From the IMG/VR virus record IMGVR_UViG_3300002223_000006, positions 1 through 37,061 of that record: 37,061 nucleotides of DNA; one strand, 5' to 3'. Within the stretch, counting starts at the first letter, position 1. Each line of letters begins with the position of its first letter. Under the pieces are notes generated by a model, which saw only the letters and a list, made by a program, of their open reading frames with translations, was not told the origin of the DNA and made no database searches. Positions 7,558 through 15,204 of the stretch are shown piece after piece. The position numbers were made by a program, and so were the translations under genes. The DNA comes from a virus.

Positions 7558-8145
7558 ATGGAAACTAATGAACACGAGGCAGATGAATTAGAGGGTATTC
7601 AAGAAATTGAAAATCCCGACGATTCAACTAACTGGCAAGAGGAACATAAAAAAGTTGTAGAGAAAGTTATCAAAGCCCGCGAACGCAATAAAATGATTCG
7701 CGAGGAAAAGAAAAAGATTGAAACTGACTTTAATACTTATAAAAATACTCATCCAGAGGTTCCGCCTCCATTGAAGGAACCGATAAAATCAAACGAACCG
7801 GACTACGCGCGATTAGCGTTTCTGGAACAAAGAGGCATTAATCACCCCGATGACATTAAAATAGTGGAAGATGAGGCGAGCCGCCTTAAACTCTCCTTAA
7901 CTGATGTCTTGGGGATGGAGCACATTAAAGGCAGAATAACCACAAACAAAGAAGATCGCGAGGCTAAAGCGGGAATGCCTTCGGGCCGAGGGCGTGCCGG
8001 CGGGCATACCGCCAATGATGTGGATTATTACATTGCCAATCCCGACAAGCGGCCCGACAATCAGGAGCTTGCCGAGAAAGTGCTTGATGCCAAAATCAAT
8101 TCGGAGAAACAAAATAAATTCTCCGACATGATGTTTACAGAATAG
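7558..8145 (+). CDS. Head scaffolding protein (probable)
   Basis: This 195-residue, strongly charged protein is rich in Glu, Lys, Asp and Arg. It has a long predicted coiled coil (about 25-65, EEHKKVVEKVIKARERNKMIREEKKKIETDF), a Pro linker (HPEVPPPLKEP), a helical middle and a disordered Gly/Arg-rich stretch (GMPSGRGRAGG). Position immediately before the major capsid gene and this composition are typical of scaffolds that template prohead assembly and then leave. No protease domain is visible. Confidence 0.7.
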   Translation: METNEHEADELEGIQEIENPDDSTNWQEEHKKVVEKVIKARERNKMIREEKKKIETDFNTYKNTHPEVPPPLKEPIKSNEPDYARLAFLEQRGINHPDDIKIVEDEASRLKLSLTDVLGMEHIKGRITTNKEDREAKAGMPSGRGRAGGHTANDVDYYIANPDKRPDNQELAEKVLDAKINSEKQNKFSDMMFTE

Positions 8146-8195
8146 GTTCGACGTAAGAAGGCCGTTTGGTTGATTAACAGAAAAATTCAACTAAA

Positions 8196-9881
8196 TTGGC
8201 AAATACAGTTGTATAAACATTATGTACAACTAAAATCCTCTCTGATCGGCTTGAAACCCCAATTATGGGCAACAAGGCGGAAGGCAACAGCCACCGTGAG
8301 AGACTAAGTGAGAGGACGCTGAAATGTATTACGCCAAAAAATAAATTTAGACTAATCCTCTAATTTACAGCGATGCGATAGTCCGAACACCAGCTATATA
8401 TAAAACTGGTGAGATAAGCAGAAATGACTTATCTGTACATTGAAAAATAGTTGTACATATAATAGTTTGTTGGTATAATAGAATATATGACAATGCCAAC
8501 AGATTCAAAATATACAGAGATTTATAGAAAACGTCTTAGTGAATCTTTGAAGGGTAAAAGAGCTTCTGAAGAAACTAAAAGAATACAATCCGAAGCTAAA
8601 ATGAGTCCTAACAAATCTAAAAAAAGGGTTCATAAATATAGTTCAAAAGAATATCAAAGAAACAAAGAAAAATATCTTGAAAGACAAAGGCGTTATAGAG
8701 AAAATCCTGAAAAAAGAGCAGAATACCTTAGAAAACAAAGAGAACGAAGCAGGAGATGGTATCTGGAAAATAAAGAAAAGCGAATTGCTTATAATAAAAA
8801 ATGGTGGAATAAGCGCGTTGCTTCTTTAGAAACAGAAGTTGGAAGAAAAAAACCAGACGAATGTGAGGTTTGCAAGAAAAAAGGAAGAATTTGTTTTGAC
8901 CATGATCATAAAACAGGAAAATTCCGAGGATGGATATGTCATAGATGTAATTCTGTCTTAGGAATGATTGAAGATGACCAAAGTATTCTAAAAGCTCTCA
9001 ACAACTATCTTGACAATGTTACATAACAATGGGATAATAAACACGACTACGTTACCAAACTTCGTCAACGCTTAAATAAGCCGACAAATTGGATGGACGT
9101 GATGAATGTCATTTACTCGGACGTGAGAACGCGGGTAAATTCGTACATTTCCACTGAACCTTCAGTTGTTTCGGGAACTCGCGGAACAGCTTACAACTAC
9201 GAAGATTTTGTTCTGACAGCCGATACGCTGACTATTTCCACTTACAAGAATATCCCTATATTCATTGATGAAGCGGACAGACACCAGCAAGCTTATTTCG
9301 GTTCACCCGAAATAGCCGACTTTCAGGGCAAAAAAATCAACGAGAAAGTTGAAAGCGCAACCTTGGCCGAACACGCGAGCTGGAAGGATTTTGGACAGGG
9401 CGACTTGGACAATACTTCCGCTAACGACACGACCCAGATTACCGTTTCCGCTACCAACATTGACGACTTGGTAAGAGCCAACAAAAGAAAACTCTACGCG
9501 AACAACTGCGTGGACGCGGCCGTGGAAAACGGCGTTTTCTTCATTTGGCGTGCGGCTGACTACGAGTTTCTTGAGGCATTTGTACAGGCAAATGGCTTCA
9601 ACGAAGCTGACGTTGCCCTTAAAAACGGCGTTCCGGTTGGAATGCGTTATTTGGGCGCGTACCACTATCTCTCGACTTCTCACACCGCGAATCACTTATT
9701 CGCGGGCGTAAGGAGAAAAGGCGATTTGGGCATTCTCCGCTCTACCTACGGCAAAGCTAAATTTATTGAAGACCCAGCTAAATTGTCTGGACTTGGAATC
9801 GTGTCCCGCGTGGACTACGGTTTTTCATGGCCGACATCAGGCGACCTTCAGTACCTTTACGCCGACATTAACGTAGCTTAA
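8196..9881 (+). CDS. Major capsid protein, split by a group I intron (exons 8196-8214 and 9034-9881)
   Basis: The spliced product is 288 residues and begins MANTVVYNKHDYVTK. Exon 1 uses a TTG start at 8196 (no ATG exists between the upstream stop at 8175 and the splice site) and ends after the U at 8214. Exon 2 resumes at 9034. The junction is set by the intron's own P1 and P10 pairings (see intron). Unspliced RNA would stop at TAA 8214-8216. The body has the N-terminal LRQRLNKPTNW, an ISTYKNIPIFIDEADRHQ segment and a beta-rich C-terminus, with size and position of an HK97-fold coat protein. A shorter ATG start at 9093 in exon 2 would lose conserved N-terminal residues. No clear Shine-Dalgarno precedes the TTG. 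Confidence 0.82.
8451..8479 (+). promoter_or_regulatory. Promoter of the intron endonuclease
   Basis: TTGTAC (8451-8456), a 17-nt spacer and TATAAT (8474-8479) make a good sigma-70-like promoter. The ATG at 8487 lies 7 nt after the -10 box, right where transcription should begin, so the endonuclease message is probably leaderless. It is the clearest promoter in the window. Confidence 0.65.
8487..9026 (+). CDS. Intron-encoded endonuclease, endonuclease VII/HNH-like
   Basis: This 179-residue protein lies within the intron and ends 7 nt before its 3' splice site. The N-terminus has NUMOD3-like DNA-binding wording (YRKRLSESLKGKRASEETKR), then long basic Arg/Lys-rich helices. The C-terminal domain reads CEVCKKKGRICFDHDHKTGK and continues to CHRCNSVLG, the zinc-bound His-Me finger of the recombination endonuclease VII family (DHDH catalytic core, CxxC pairs). 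It should cut intronless capsid genes to spread the intron. It has its own promoter and, unlike the spliced gene, probably leaderless translation. Codon usage is AT-richer than the flanking exons, in line with separate origin. Confidence 0.88.
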   Translation: MTMPTDSKYTEIYRKRLSESLKGKRASEETKRIQSEAKMSPNKSKKRVHKYSSKEYQRNKEKYLERQRRYRENPEKRAEYLRKQRERSRRWYLENKEKRIAYNKKWWNKRVASLETEVGRKKPDECEVCKKKGRICFDHDHKTGKFRGWICHRCNSVLGMIEDDQSILKALNNYLDNVT

Positions 9882-9887
9882 CTTGTG

Positions 9888-9933
9888 ATCTTACCCTTTC
9901 GGGGTAAGATTCGGGGCTTGCTAACGAGCCTCG
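9888..9933 (+). terminator. Two hairpins after the capsid gene
   Basis: ATCTTACCC (9888-9896) pairs with GGGTAAGAT (9902-9910). A second stem pairs 9912-9918 with 9927-9933 (seven pairs, one G.U). Neither is followed by a proper U-run, so they may be processing or stability elements, or weak terminators shielding the abundant capsid message. The loop bases TTCGGG can also pair with CCCGAA just before the next ATG. Confidence 0.5.
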
Positions 9934-9948
9934 AAATTTATCCCGAAC

Positions 9949-10524
9949 ATGAAAATTTGCATAGGCATTCCCACTAATAGACAATTCAGGCCGCAAACTG
10001 TTTTTTCATTGGCTAACATGATTGCTCATTCCAAACTGGATTATTTTATTACAATTCCAACGGAAGGATTCAACACCGCAGAGAATAGGAATTTTACAGT
10101 GGGCAAGGCTTTTCAGAATAATTGTACGCACATTCTTTTCTCGGATGATGACATGGCTTATGAGCCGGATAGTCTGGAAAAGCTCTTAGCTTACGACAAG
10201 GACATCATCGGAGGGCTTTATAATATCCGACGCTTACCTTCAACATTTGTTATTGAATACGGCGAAACCATTAAAAGTGATGAAGAAGCCAAATTAGCAG
10301 TCGAACCCTTTGAGTGCCAAGCGATAGGAACAGGATTTATGCTCGTGAAAACGGATGTTTTTAAAAAATTAACTTCGCCTTTCTTTGGCTACAAATGGAA
10401 TGAGAACGGAAGCGTAAAAATGAGTACAGATTGGTTTTTTTGCGAGAAGGCCAGAGAGGCGGGATATAAAATTTGGTGCAATCCAACTTTAAAAATTTCA
10501 CATATAGGAGATTATGCTTACTAA
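9949..10524 (+). CDS. GT-A family glycosyltransferase, copy 1
   Basis: This 191-residue protein has the GT-A nucleotide-sugar fold seen as KICIGIPTNR at the start, a TAENRNFTVGKAF segment and the metal-binding FSDDDMAYEPDSLEKLL motif (DDD at about 65-67). It ends FECQAIGTGFMLVKTDVFKKL and MSTDWFFCEKAREAGYKIWCNP, wording typical of family 2-like glycosyltransferases. It probably transfers a sugar to virion or host-surface targets. It overlaps its paralogue by 11 nt, so both are coupled. No membrane segment. Substrate is not deducible. Confidence 0.85.
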   Translation: MKICIGIPTNRQFRPQTVFSLANMIAHSKLDYFITIPTEGFNTAENRNFTVGKAFQNNCTHILFSDDDMAYEPDSLEKLLAYDKDIIGGLYNIRRLPSTFVIEYGETIKSDEEAKLAVEPFECQAIGTGFMLVKTDVFKKLTSPFFGYKWNENGSVKMSTDWFFCEKAREAGYKIWCNPTLKISHIGDYAY

Positions 10525-11107
10525 AACAACAATTGGAATACCGACTAATAGACAAGGCATGAGGCCGAAAATGGTTCAGTGTCTTTCCAATTTAATCAAT
10601 CATGGTGGTTATGATTTCCATATTGTCATTGCGGAAGAAGGATATACTATCGCTGAAAATCGGAATTATTTGGCAGTGCAAGCCCTAAAAAACGGCTCGG
10701 ATTATCTCTTAATGGCCGATGACGATATGATTTTTCCGCCGGATATTCTTGATACTTTAATGGCTGATAATAAAGATATTGTTGGAGTGGCTTATCATCC
10801 TCGCTCGGAAGCTGGCCAAATCATAAAATACATGGATGAAGTAACGGCTGTGGCAATCGAGGCGAGTGATGATCCGAAATACAAAAACACTTTTGAATGC
10901 CATGCCACTGGAACAGGAATAATTTTAATTAAGTGTGAGGTATTTAAAAAAGTTCCTCGCCCGTGGTTTATGTTTGAGTATCACGAAACAGGACAATGTA
11001 AGTTAGGAGAAGACTGGTATTTTTGCAGGGAAGCTAAAAAGGCCGGATATAAAATTTTCACAAATCCAACTATAAAGATTTTTCATATCGGCGAAAAGTT
11101 ATATTAA
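10514..11107 (+). CDS. GT-A family glycosyltransferase, copy 2
   Basis: This 197-residue paralogue of the gene before it has the same order of motifs: TIGIPTNR, YTIAENRNYLAVQAL, LMADDDMIFPPDIL with the DDD metal site, FECHATGTGIILIKCEVF and LGEDWYFCREAKKAGYKIFTNPTIKIFHIG. The divergence between copies is substantial, so the duplication is old and both are probably active on different acceptors or sugars. It lies between coat and tail genes, where it could decorate capsid or fibre proteins rich in Ser and Thr. Confidence 0.85.
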   Translation: MLTKTTIGIPTNRQGMRPKMVQCLSNLINHGGYDFHIVIAEEGYTIAENRNYLAVQALKNGSDYLLMADDDMIFPPDILDTLMADNKDIVGVAYHPRSEAGQIIKYMDEVTAVAIEASDDPKYKNTFECHATGTGIILIKCEVFKKVPRPWFMFEYHETGQCKLGEDWYFCREAKKAGYKIFTNPTIKIFHIGEKLY

Positions 11108-11122
11108 ATCTATGAAAAAAAT

Positions 11123-11845
11123 ATGCAAATATCTGACATAAACGCAGAAGCAAGACTTTTAACCGATACAGACACAACTTCATACACAGCCGCGAATCTT
11201 TTAAGGCGGATCAACGCCGCTTATGAAATTGTAATAGGCTGGATTATTAACGCCGACGGAACGTGGCAATTTGATGATTCCAACTATACTGACCAGCCGA
11301 GAGGAACTATAGATTTAGTGGAAGGTCAGCAGGCTTATACTTTCGCTTCTGATTACCTGCAAATCGAGATGATCGAGATTAAAACCGCGAATGGGGATTG
11401 GCAGAAAATTTCGCCGCTCGATCACAGTGAATTAGGGGGTGTTTCCCCGGATGAACATTACGGCCTTTCAAGCGGTAATCCGACAAAAAGCTTGCCTGAA
11501 CATTATGACTTGTTCACCGATGACTCTTTCAGACTCTATCCCGCTCCGACTTCAGGAAGCGTAACCTTAACTGCCGGACTTCGAGTAACTTTCAAACGCA
11601 CAGCTGACCTTTTTACATCCGCACAGGTAACCACAGGTACGAAAACGCCGGGCTTTGCCTCGCCTTATCACATTATCCTCTCCTACATGGCCGCAATTCC
11701 TTATTGCCAAAGTTATAAACCTAATAGAGTTCCATTATTCGAAAAGAAAGTTTTAGAACTAAAAGATGAGATTATTAAACACTATTCTCATCGGCAGAAA
11801 GATTGGCATCCCCGATTACAAACTAAAAGAAGATCATTCAGATGA
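11123..11845 (+). CDS. Head-to-tail adaptor (connector) protein, probable
   Basis: This 240-residue protein begins with short helices (ISDINAEARLLTDTDTTSYTAANLLRRINAAYEIVIGWI). A beta region with GTIDLVEGQQAYTFASDYLQIEMIEI and DDSFRLYPAPTSGSVTLTAGLRVTFKRT follows. That plan, a helical N-terminus with the YxFP-like beta core and a helical end (FEKKVLELKDEIIKHYSHRQKDW), is typical of phage head-tail adaptor proteins that bind the portal. First gene of the tail module after the glycosyltransferases. Confidence 0.65.
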   Translation: MQISDINAEARLLTDTDTTSYTAANLLRRINAAYEIVIGWIINADGTWQFDDSNYTDQPRGTIDLVEGQQAYTFASDYLQIEMIEIKTANGDWQKISPLDHSELGGVSPDEHYGLSSGNPTKSLPEHYDLFTDDSFRLYPAPTSGSVTLTAGLRVTFKRTADLFTSAQVTTGTKTPGFASPYHIILSYMAAIPYCQSYKPNRVPLFEKKVLELKDEIIKHYSHRQKDWHPRLQTKRRSFR

Positions 11846-12039
11846 GTTCAAGTGTAACCAACGAATCTAAAAATAACGCCGCAGTAACGAACGACGCCAA
11901 GCCCGGAGCAGACATGACTTGGGACCAAGCAGATTTCACTTGGGATGAAGCGGACAGGAGCACTTGGGATTTGCCGAGAAGCGCAGTTACCAAAGAAGCG
12001 AAGAATAGCACAACAGTTAGCAATGAATCAAAGACATGA
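11842..12039 (+). CDS. Small repetitive structural protein
   Basis: This 65-residue protein is built of near-repeats: VTNESKNNAAVTNDAK, TWDQADFTWDEADRSTWD, then VTKEAKNSTTVSNESK. It is low-complexity, hydrophilic and without cysteines. It overlaps both neighbours by 4 nt (ATGA), so it is an obligate part of the tail operon. It may be a flexible linker or trimerisation piece between adaptor and fibre, but no family is recognised. Confidence 0.65.
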   Translation: MSSSVTNESKNNAAVTNDAKPGADMTWDQADFTWDEADRSTWDLPRSAVTKEAKNSTTVSNESKT

Positions 12040-13325
12040 TTAAATTTTTAGCCACAATCTTATCAGCCATCATCACAGTTGCCGTAGTATATAATTACGT
12101 CCCGCTTAAATATTTTGAAATAGGACAATCAGAAAATTTAGGCTCGACTATAACAACCATACAAGCCACAGATACTCTCAAAAATTCCCGCACGACTATC
12201 AACGATAACTTTACAAATCTAAATACCGACAAACTCGAAGCTGGAAACGTTAATATTTTTACTGCTAGGCAGTACTTTGGAGCCAATGCCACCTCAACTA
12301 TGTTTTCTTCGGTTCTCGCGTGGTTTGGGCAAACCGCCACTTCTTCTTTTTCATCAACAGGAGCTTTGACTTTGGCAACACCTTTAACCGCCGCGAACGG
12401 CGGAACTGGTTCGACCACCTTATCTTCCAATCAGGTTTTGCTTGGCAATGGCACGGGAATTTTAAAAACAGTTTCCGGCTGGGGAACATCGGGAATGTTT
12501 CTAACTTCAGGAGGCGCAGGAGCCGCGCCGACTTGGACATCTGCCGCAGTAGATCAAGCCGCAAACTACACATGGACAGGACGACACTCTTTTGGAGCTT
12601 CGACTTCAACACCGTGGGATTCGGCAAGCGTAACTATCGAAGCAAACGGAGCCGTGCCGTGGCTGGTTGTCGGAGACACCGGAACTTCAACCCCAATTTT
12701 GTATGGAAATGCCAAAGGCTGGTTAGGACTCGGAACAACCACTCCTTATGAGGTTCTTTCGGTAAATGGGACAACAACTATGACCGGACTCGTAATTCCT
12801 ACCGGAGCGTCAGATGGGTACGTTTGGGCTTCCAATTCTACGGGATCAGGTTCATGGCAGGCCCCTAAAGCTCTTGGAATATGGGAATTTTCAGCCGCTT
12901 CCACTACACAACTCGCTGTAACGGACGATCTTAATAACAATACTGTCTGGGGTTATGATCTTGCCGCAAATTCTTTGGGAGCCAATGGCGCGCTTAATTG
13001 TAATTTTGGAGGATCATCAAATACTGCTGACGATGGGGCTATTCGATTTAATTTTGGTGGAACTAATGAAGCAACGCTAAGTATTACTTCTAGCAATGGA
13101 TCATGGTTTATGAATGTTAAAGTTGCTAATCGCAATGATACATCCGCTCAAGTGATTACCGGTACTGGTTTTGAAGATAACACTTTTTTATCAAATTTTA
13201 ATCAAACGGGAACTATAAATACCACTCTAGCCGCGAGAGTGTCTTTAAGTTTTGATAAATCCGCCGACGCCGACGCCGGAACTTATCGCCTAGAATATGC
13301 CCAATGCGACGTAATGCAAAGATAA
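12036..13325 (+). CDS. Fibre-like protein with N-terminal membrane segment
   Basis: This 429-residue protein has a hydrophobic N-terminus (residues 4-21, FLATILSAIITVAVVYNY). It is followed by TDTLKNSRTTINDNFTNLNTDKL, a pattern typical of the start of phage fibres. The body has repeats of the kind TPLTAANGGTGSTTLSSNQVL and LGLGTTTPYEVLSVNGTTT, predicted beta and probably trimeric. The last 150 residues form a separate beta domain (GIWEFSAAST to YAQCDVMQR). Such GTTTP wording is common in Patescibacteria surface proteins. A membrane anchor or signal on a fibre is odd: either it is secreted, or the anchor is removed or used in assembly. Confidence 0.75.
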   Translation: MIKFLATILSAIITVAVVYNYVPLKYFEIGQSENLGSTITTIQATDTLKNSRTTINDNFTNLNTDKLEAGNVNIFTARQYFGANATSTMFSSVLAWFGQTATSSFSSTGALTLATPLTAANGGTGSTTLSSNQVLLGNGTGILKTVSGWGTSGMFLTSGGAGAAPTWTSAAVDQAANYTWTGRHSFGASTSTPWDSASVTIEANGAVPWLVVGDTGTSTPILYGNAKGWLGLGTTTPYEVLSVNGTTTMTGLVIPTGASDGYVWASNSTGSGSWQAPKALGIWEFSAASTTQLAVTDDLNNNTVWGYDLAANSLGANGALNCNFGGSSNTADDGAIRFNFGGTNEATLSITSSNGSWFMNVKVANRNDTSAQVITGTGFEDNTFLSNFNQTGTINTTLAARVSLSFDKSADADAGTYRLEYAQCDVMQR

Positions 13326-14837
13326 ATGGGAAAAATATTTGAACAGACCATAACAGACTTTGCAGGAGGAATGACGAACTCGATCCGTTCAAAGGATTTG
13401 CGTTTCTCACGCATAATTAAGCACTGCGACCCTTTGACTGCGAAAGGCAAGCTGATTCCCTTCCGTGATATGGCCACTGATTCTGTCGGAAACACGGAGA
13501 AGTTTTGTCAGTATTTAGTAGCTGTAAACGCCGCAGGAACAGCCCCGAATCAATACGCTTTAGGTGTAGTTTCGGGCCAGACTTACGCTAAGATTTTTCG
13601 TAATACATCAGGTTCAGGAGCGAGCTGGGTTGCGGCTACCACCGCAGAAGATTCTGTTGCCCGTAATGAAAACCTCTTTATTGAATACAAAGATGTGATC
13701 TATGGAGCAAATACATCTAACATCTGGTCTTACGCTATTTTAACCAACACGTTCACTTCAGCGGCGCAGGCTTTGACTTATACGAATATTGCTCAAGGCT
13801 TAGTTCATTCTAAAGACGACATTCTTTATATTCCCTATGACAACAAGATCGCGTCAAAAAACGGCGGAGGGGCATTTAATCTTACTGCTCTTACCCTACC
13901 AACAAATCAAATCATCACTGCGATTTGCGAATATGGAAACTACTTAGCAATCGCGGCTAAGCCTAAATACGCACCAGGAAAATCAATAGTTTATCTTTGG
14001 GATAGGGATTCTTCCTTAACCACTCTTTCGGAAAAAATTGATTTTGGTTCGGAAACTTTAGTCTTTCTCGAAGAACTGGACGGATACCTTATAGGAATTT
14101 CCAAAATGGGCGGTTCAGGAACAGACGGCGTGGATTATTTCGGCTGGATAGATGAATCAAGGGTTGTTTTTAAATTCGCCACTTCAGGAATGCTCGGAGC
14201 AAAGCCCTTTTTAAGAATTGATGCCACTTCAAGCGGAATACAAATTGCCGGAAAACAAAAAGCCAACAACCGCCTCTATTTTATGATGTCCATTCAGATC
14301 AACTCGGTTCAATATGATGGCGTGTGGGCTGTAGGCAGAAATGAAGACGGCCAGTATGCCCTTTACATGGACAGAGCCTTAAACAACGACACCGCGATTA
14401 CTACGCCTGTTCTCAAAGGCTTCCTTTTATTTGGCGATTTCCTGTTTGTGGCTTACACGACCTCCGGAACTTACGTCGCTAATATCACGATCAACAGCGG
14501 CACTTACACTTCCGCGAGCGGAACGTATGAATCTTTAATTATTGGAGATGGCCGGCATAAATATAAACTTCATGCTATCGGGTGCATGACTCAACCCATG
14601 CCGACCGCAGGACAGATAATTTTAAAATATAAGGTTGATGCCGAAGCTTCTTTTACGACGATTTTTACCCATACGACAGACGATGCGATTTACCACGAGG
14701 CGATTAACGTTGAATCCTCCGGTGCCGAGCTTCCACAGTTCAGGGAACTTCAAATTCAGAGTTTAGGCACAGGTAAAGCAGTCTTGACAGGTCTATATTT
14801 AAAGTATGAACAGATTAATGACAATCCCACTGATTAA
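13326..14837 (+). CDS. Beta-rich tail protein, possibly tail nozzle
   Basis: This 503-residue protein starts MGKIFEQTITDFAGGMTNSIRSKD, like the N-termini of podovirus tail proteins that begin with a FxGGMN-type motif. The remainder is an alternation of short beta strands, with blocks such as LVHSKDDILYIPYDNKI and YLIGISKMGG, as in beta-propeller nozzle proteins (P22 gp10-like). It starts immediately after the previous stop and ends immediately before the next ATG. The nozzle assignment is an inference from fold-like pattern, size and gene order. Confidence 0.6.
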   Translation: MGKIFEQTITDFAGGMTNSIRSKDLRFSRIIKHCDPLTAKGKLIPFRDMATDSVGNTEKFCQYLVAVNAAGTAPNQYALGVVSGQTYAKIFRNTSGSGASWVAATTAEDSVARNENLFIEYKDVIYGANTSNIWSYAILTNTFTSAAQALTYTNIAQGLVHSKDDILYIPYDNKIASKNGGGAFNLTALTLPTNQIITAICEYGNYLAIAAKPKYAPGKSIVYLWDRDSSLTTLSEKIDFGSETLVFLEELDGYLIGISKMGGSGTDGVDYFGWIDESRVVFKFATSGMLGAKPFLRIDATSSGIQIAGKQKANNRLYFMMSIQINSVQYDGVWAVGRNEDGQYALYMDRALNNDTAITTPVLKGFLLFGDFLFVAYTTSGTYVANITINSGTYTSASGTYESLIIGDGRHKYKLHAIGCMTQPMPTAGQIILKYKVDAEASFTTIFTHTTDDAIYHEAINVESSGAELPQFRELQIQSLGTGKAVLTGLYLKYEQINDNPTD

Positions 14838-15203
14838 ATGACTGAAGAACAAGTAAGACGAATTGTAAAAGACGAATTGCAAAGCTTGATTAAAACTGAC
14901 CGCTTTGTGTTTGAAAAACTTATTCAGATAGCTGATGGAAGAAATATTCAACTCTCAGTTGGCACTGGAAACAAACTTGGCACAGCGGCAAATCAGAAGC
15001 TCGGACTATGGGGTGTAACACCAGTAGCTCAACAAGCCGACTTTGGAGCCATGACTGATGCTACCGGAGGATCAGCCGGCGATCAGGTTTCGGACGTAAC
15101 CGCTTCTTTCAACCAAGCAAATTTGAATAATAGTTTAGCAAGTATAGCAAAGTCGATTAACGATATAAGGACGGTTTTAAGAAATATTGGAATAATGGCG
15201 TAA
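14838..15203 (+). CDS. Small virion protein with GTKLGTA-type motif
   Basis: This 121-residue protein has an N-terminal helix (EEQVRRIVKDELQSLIKTD) and then SVGTGNKLGTAANQKLGLWG continuing VTPVAQQADF. That motif recurs in many phage structural proteins and is typically found in short fibres or head-fibre-like trimers. The C-terminal helix (LNNSLASIAKSINDIRTVLRNIGIM) is a coiled-coil candidate. It starts with no gap after the nozzle-like gene. Precise location in the virion unknown. Confidence 0.7.
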   Translation: MTEEQVRRIVKDELQSLIKTDRFVFEKLIQIADGRNIQLSVGTGNKLGTAANQKLGLWGVTPVAQQADFGAMTDATGGSAGDQVSDVTASFNQANLNNSLASIAKSINDIRTVLRNIGIMA

Positions 15204-15204
15204 T

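Larger units (their letters stand above)
8215..9033 (+). ncRNA. Group I self-splicing intron in the major capsid gene
   Basis: The 819-nt intron carries an endonuclease gene. P1 is seen directly: exon GUUGUAU (8208-8214) pairs with GUACAAC in the internal guide, with the required U.G wobble at the splice site. P10 is also visible: guide AUUAU just 5' of GUACAAC pairs with exon 2 AUAAU (9034-9038), and the last intron base is G (9033). The core has GACUA (8302-8306) and UAGUC (8379-8383) for P7 in the usual wording. Two 3' hairpins (8388-8411 and 8412-8434) fit P9-type stems. Removal leaves an uninterrupted capsid frame. Confidence 0.88.

Noticed and set aside
12320-12751. Second long frame inside the fibre gene
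   Set aside because: Arg/Phe/Asn-rich shadow typical of the +1 frame of Thr/Ser-rich genes.
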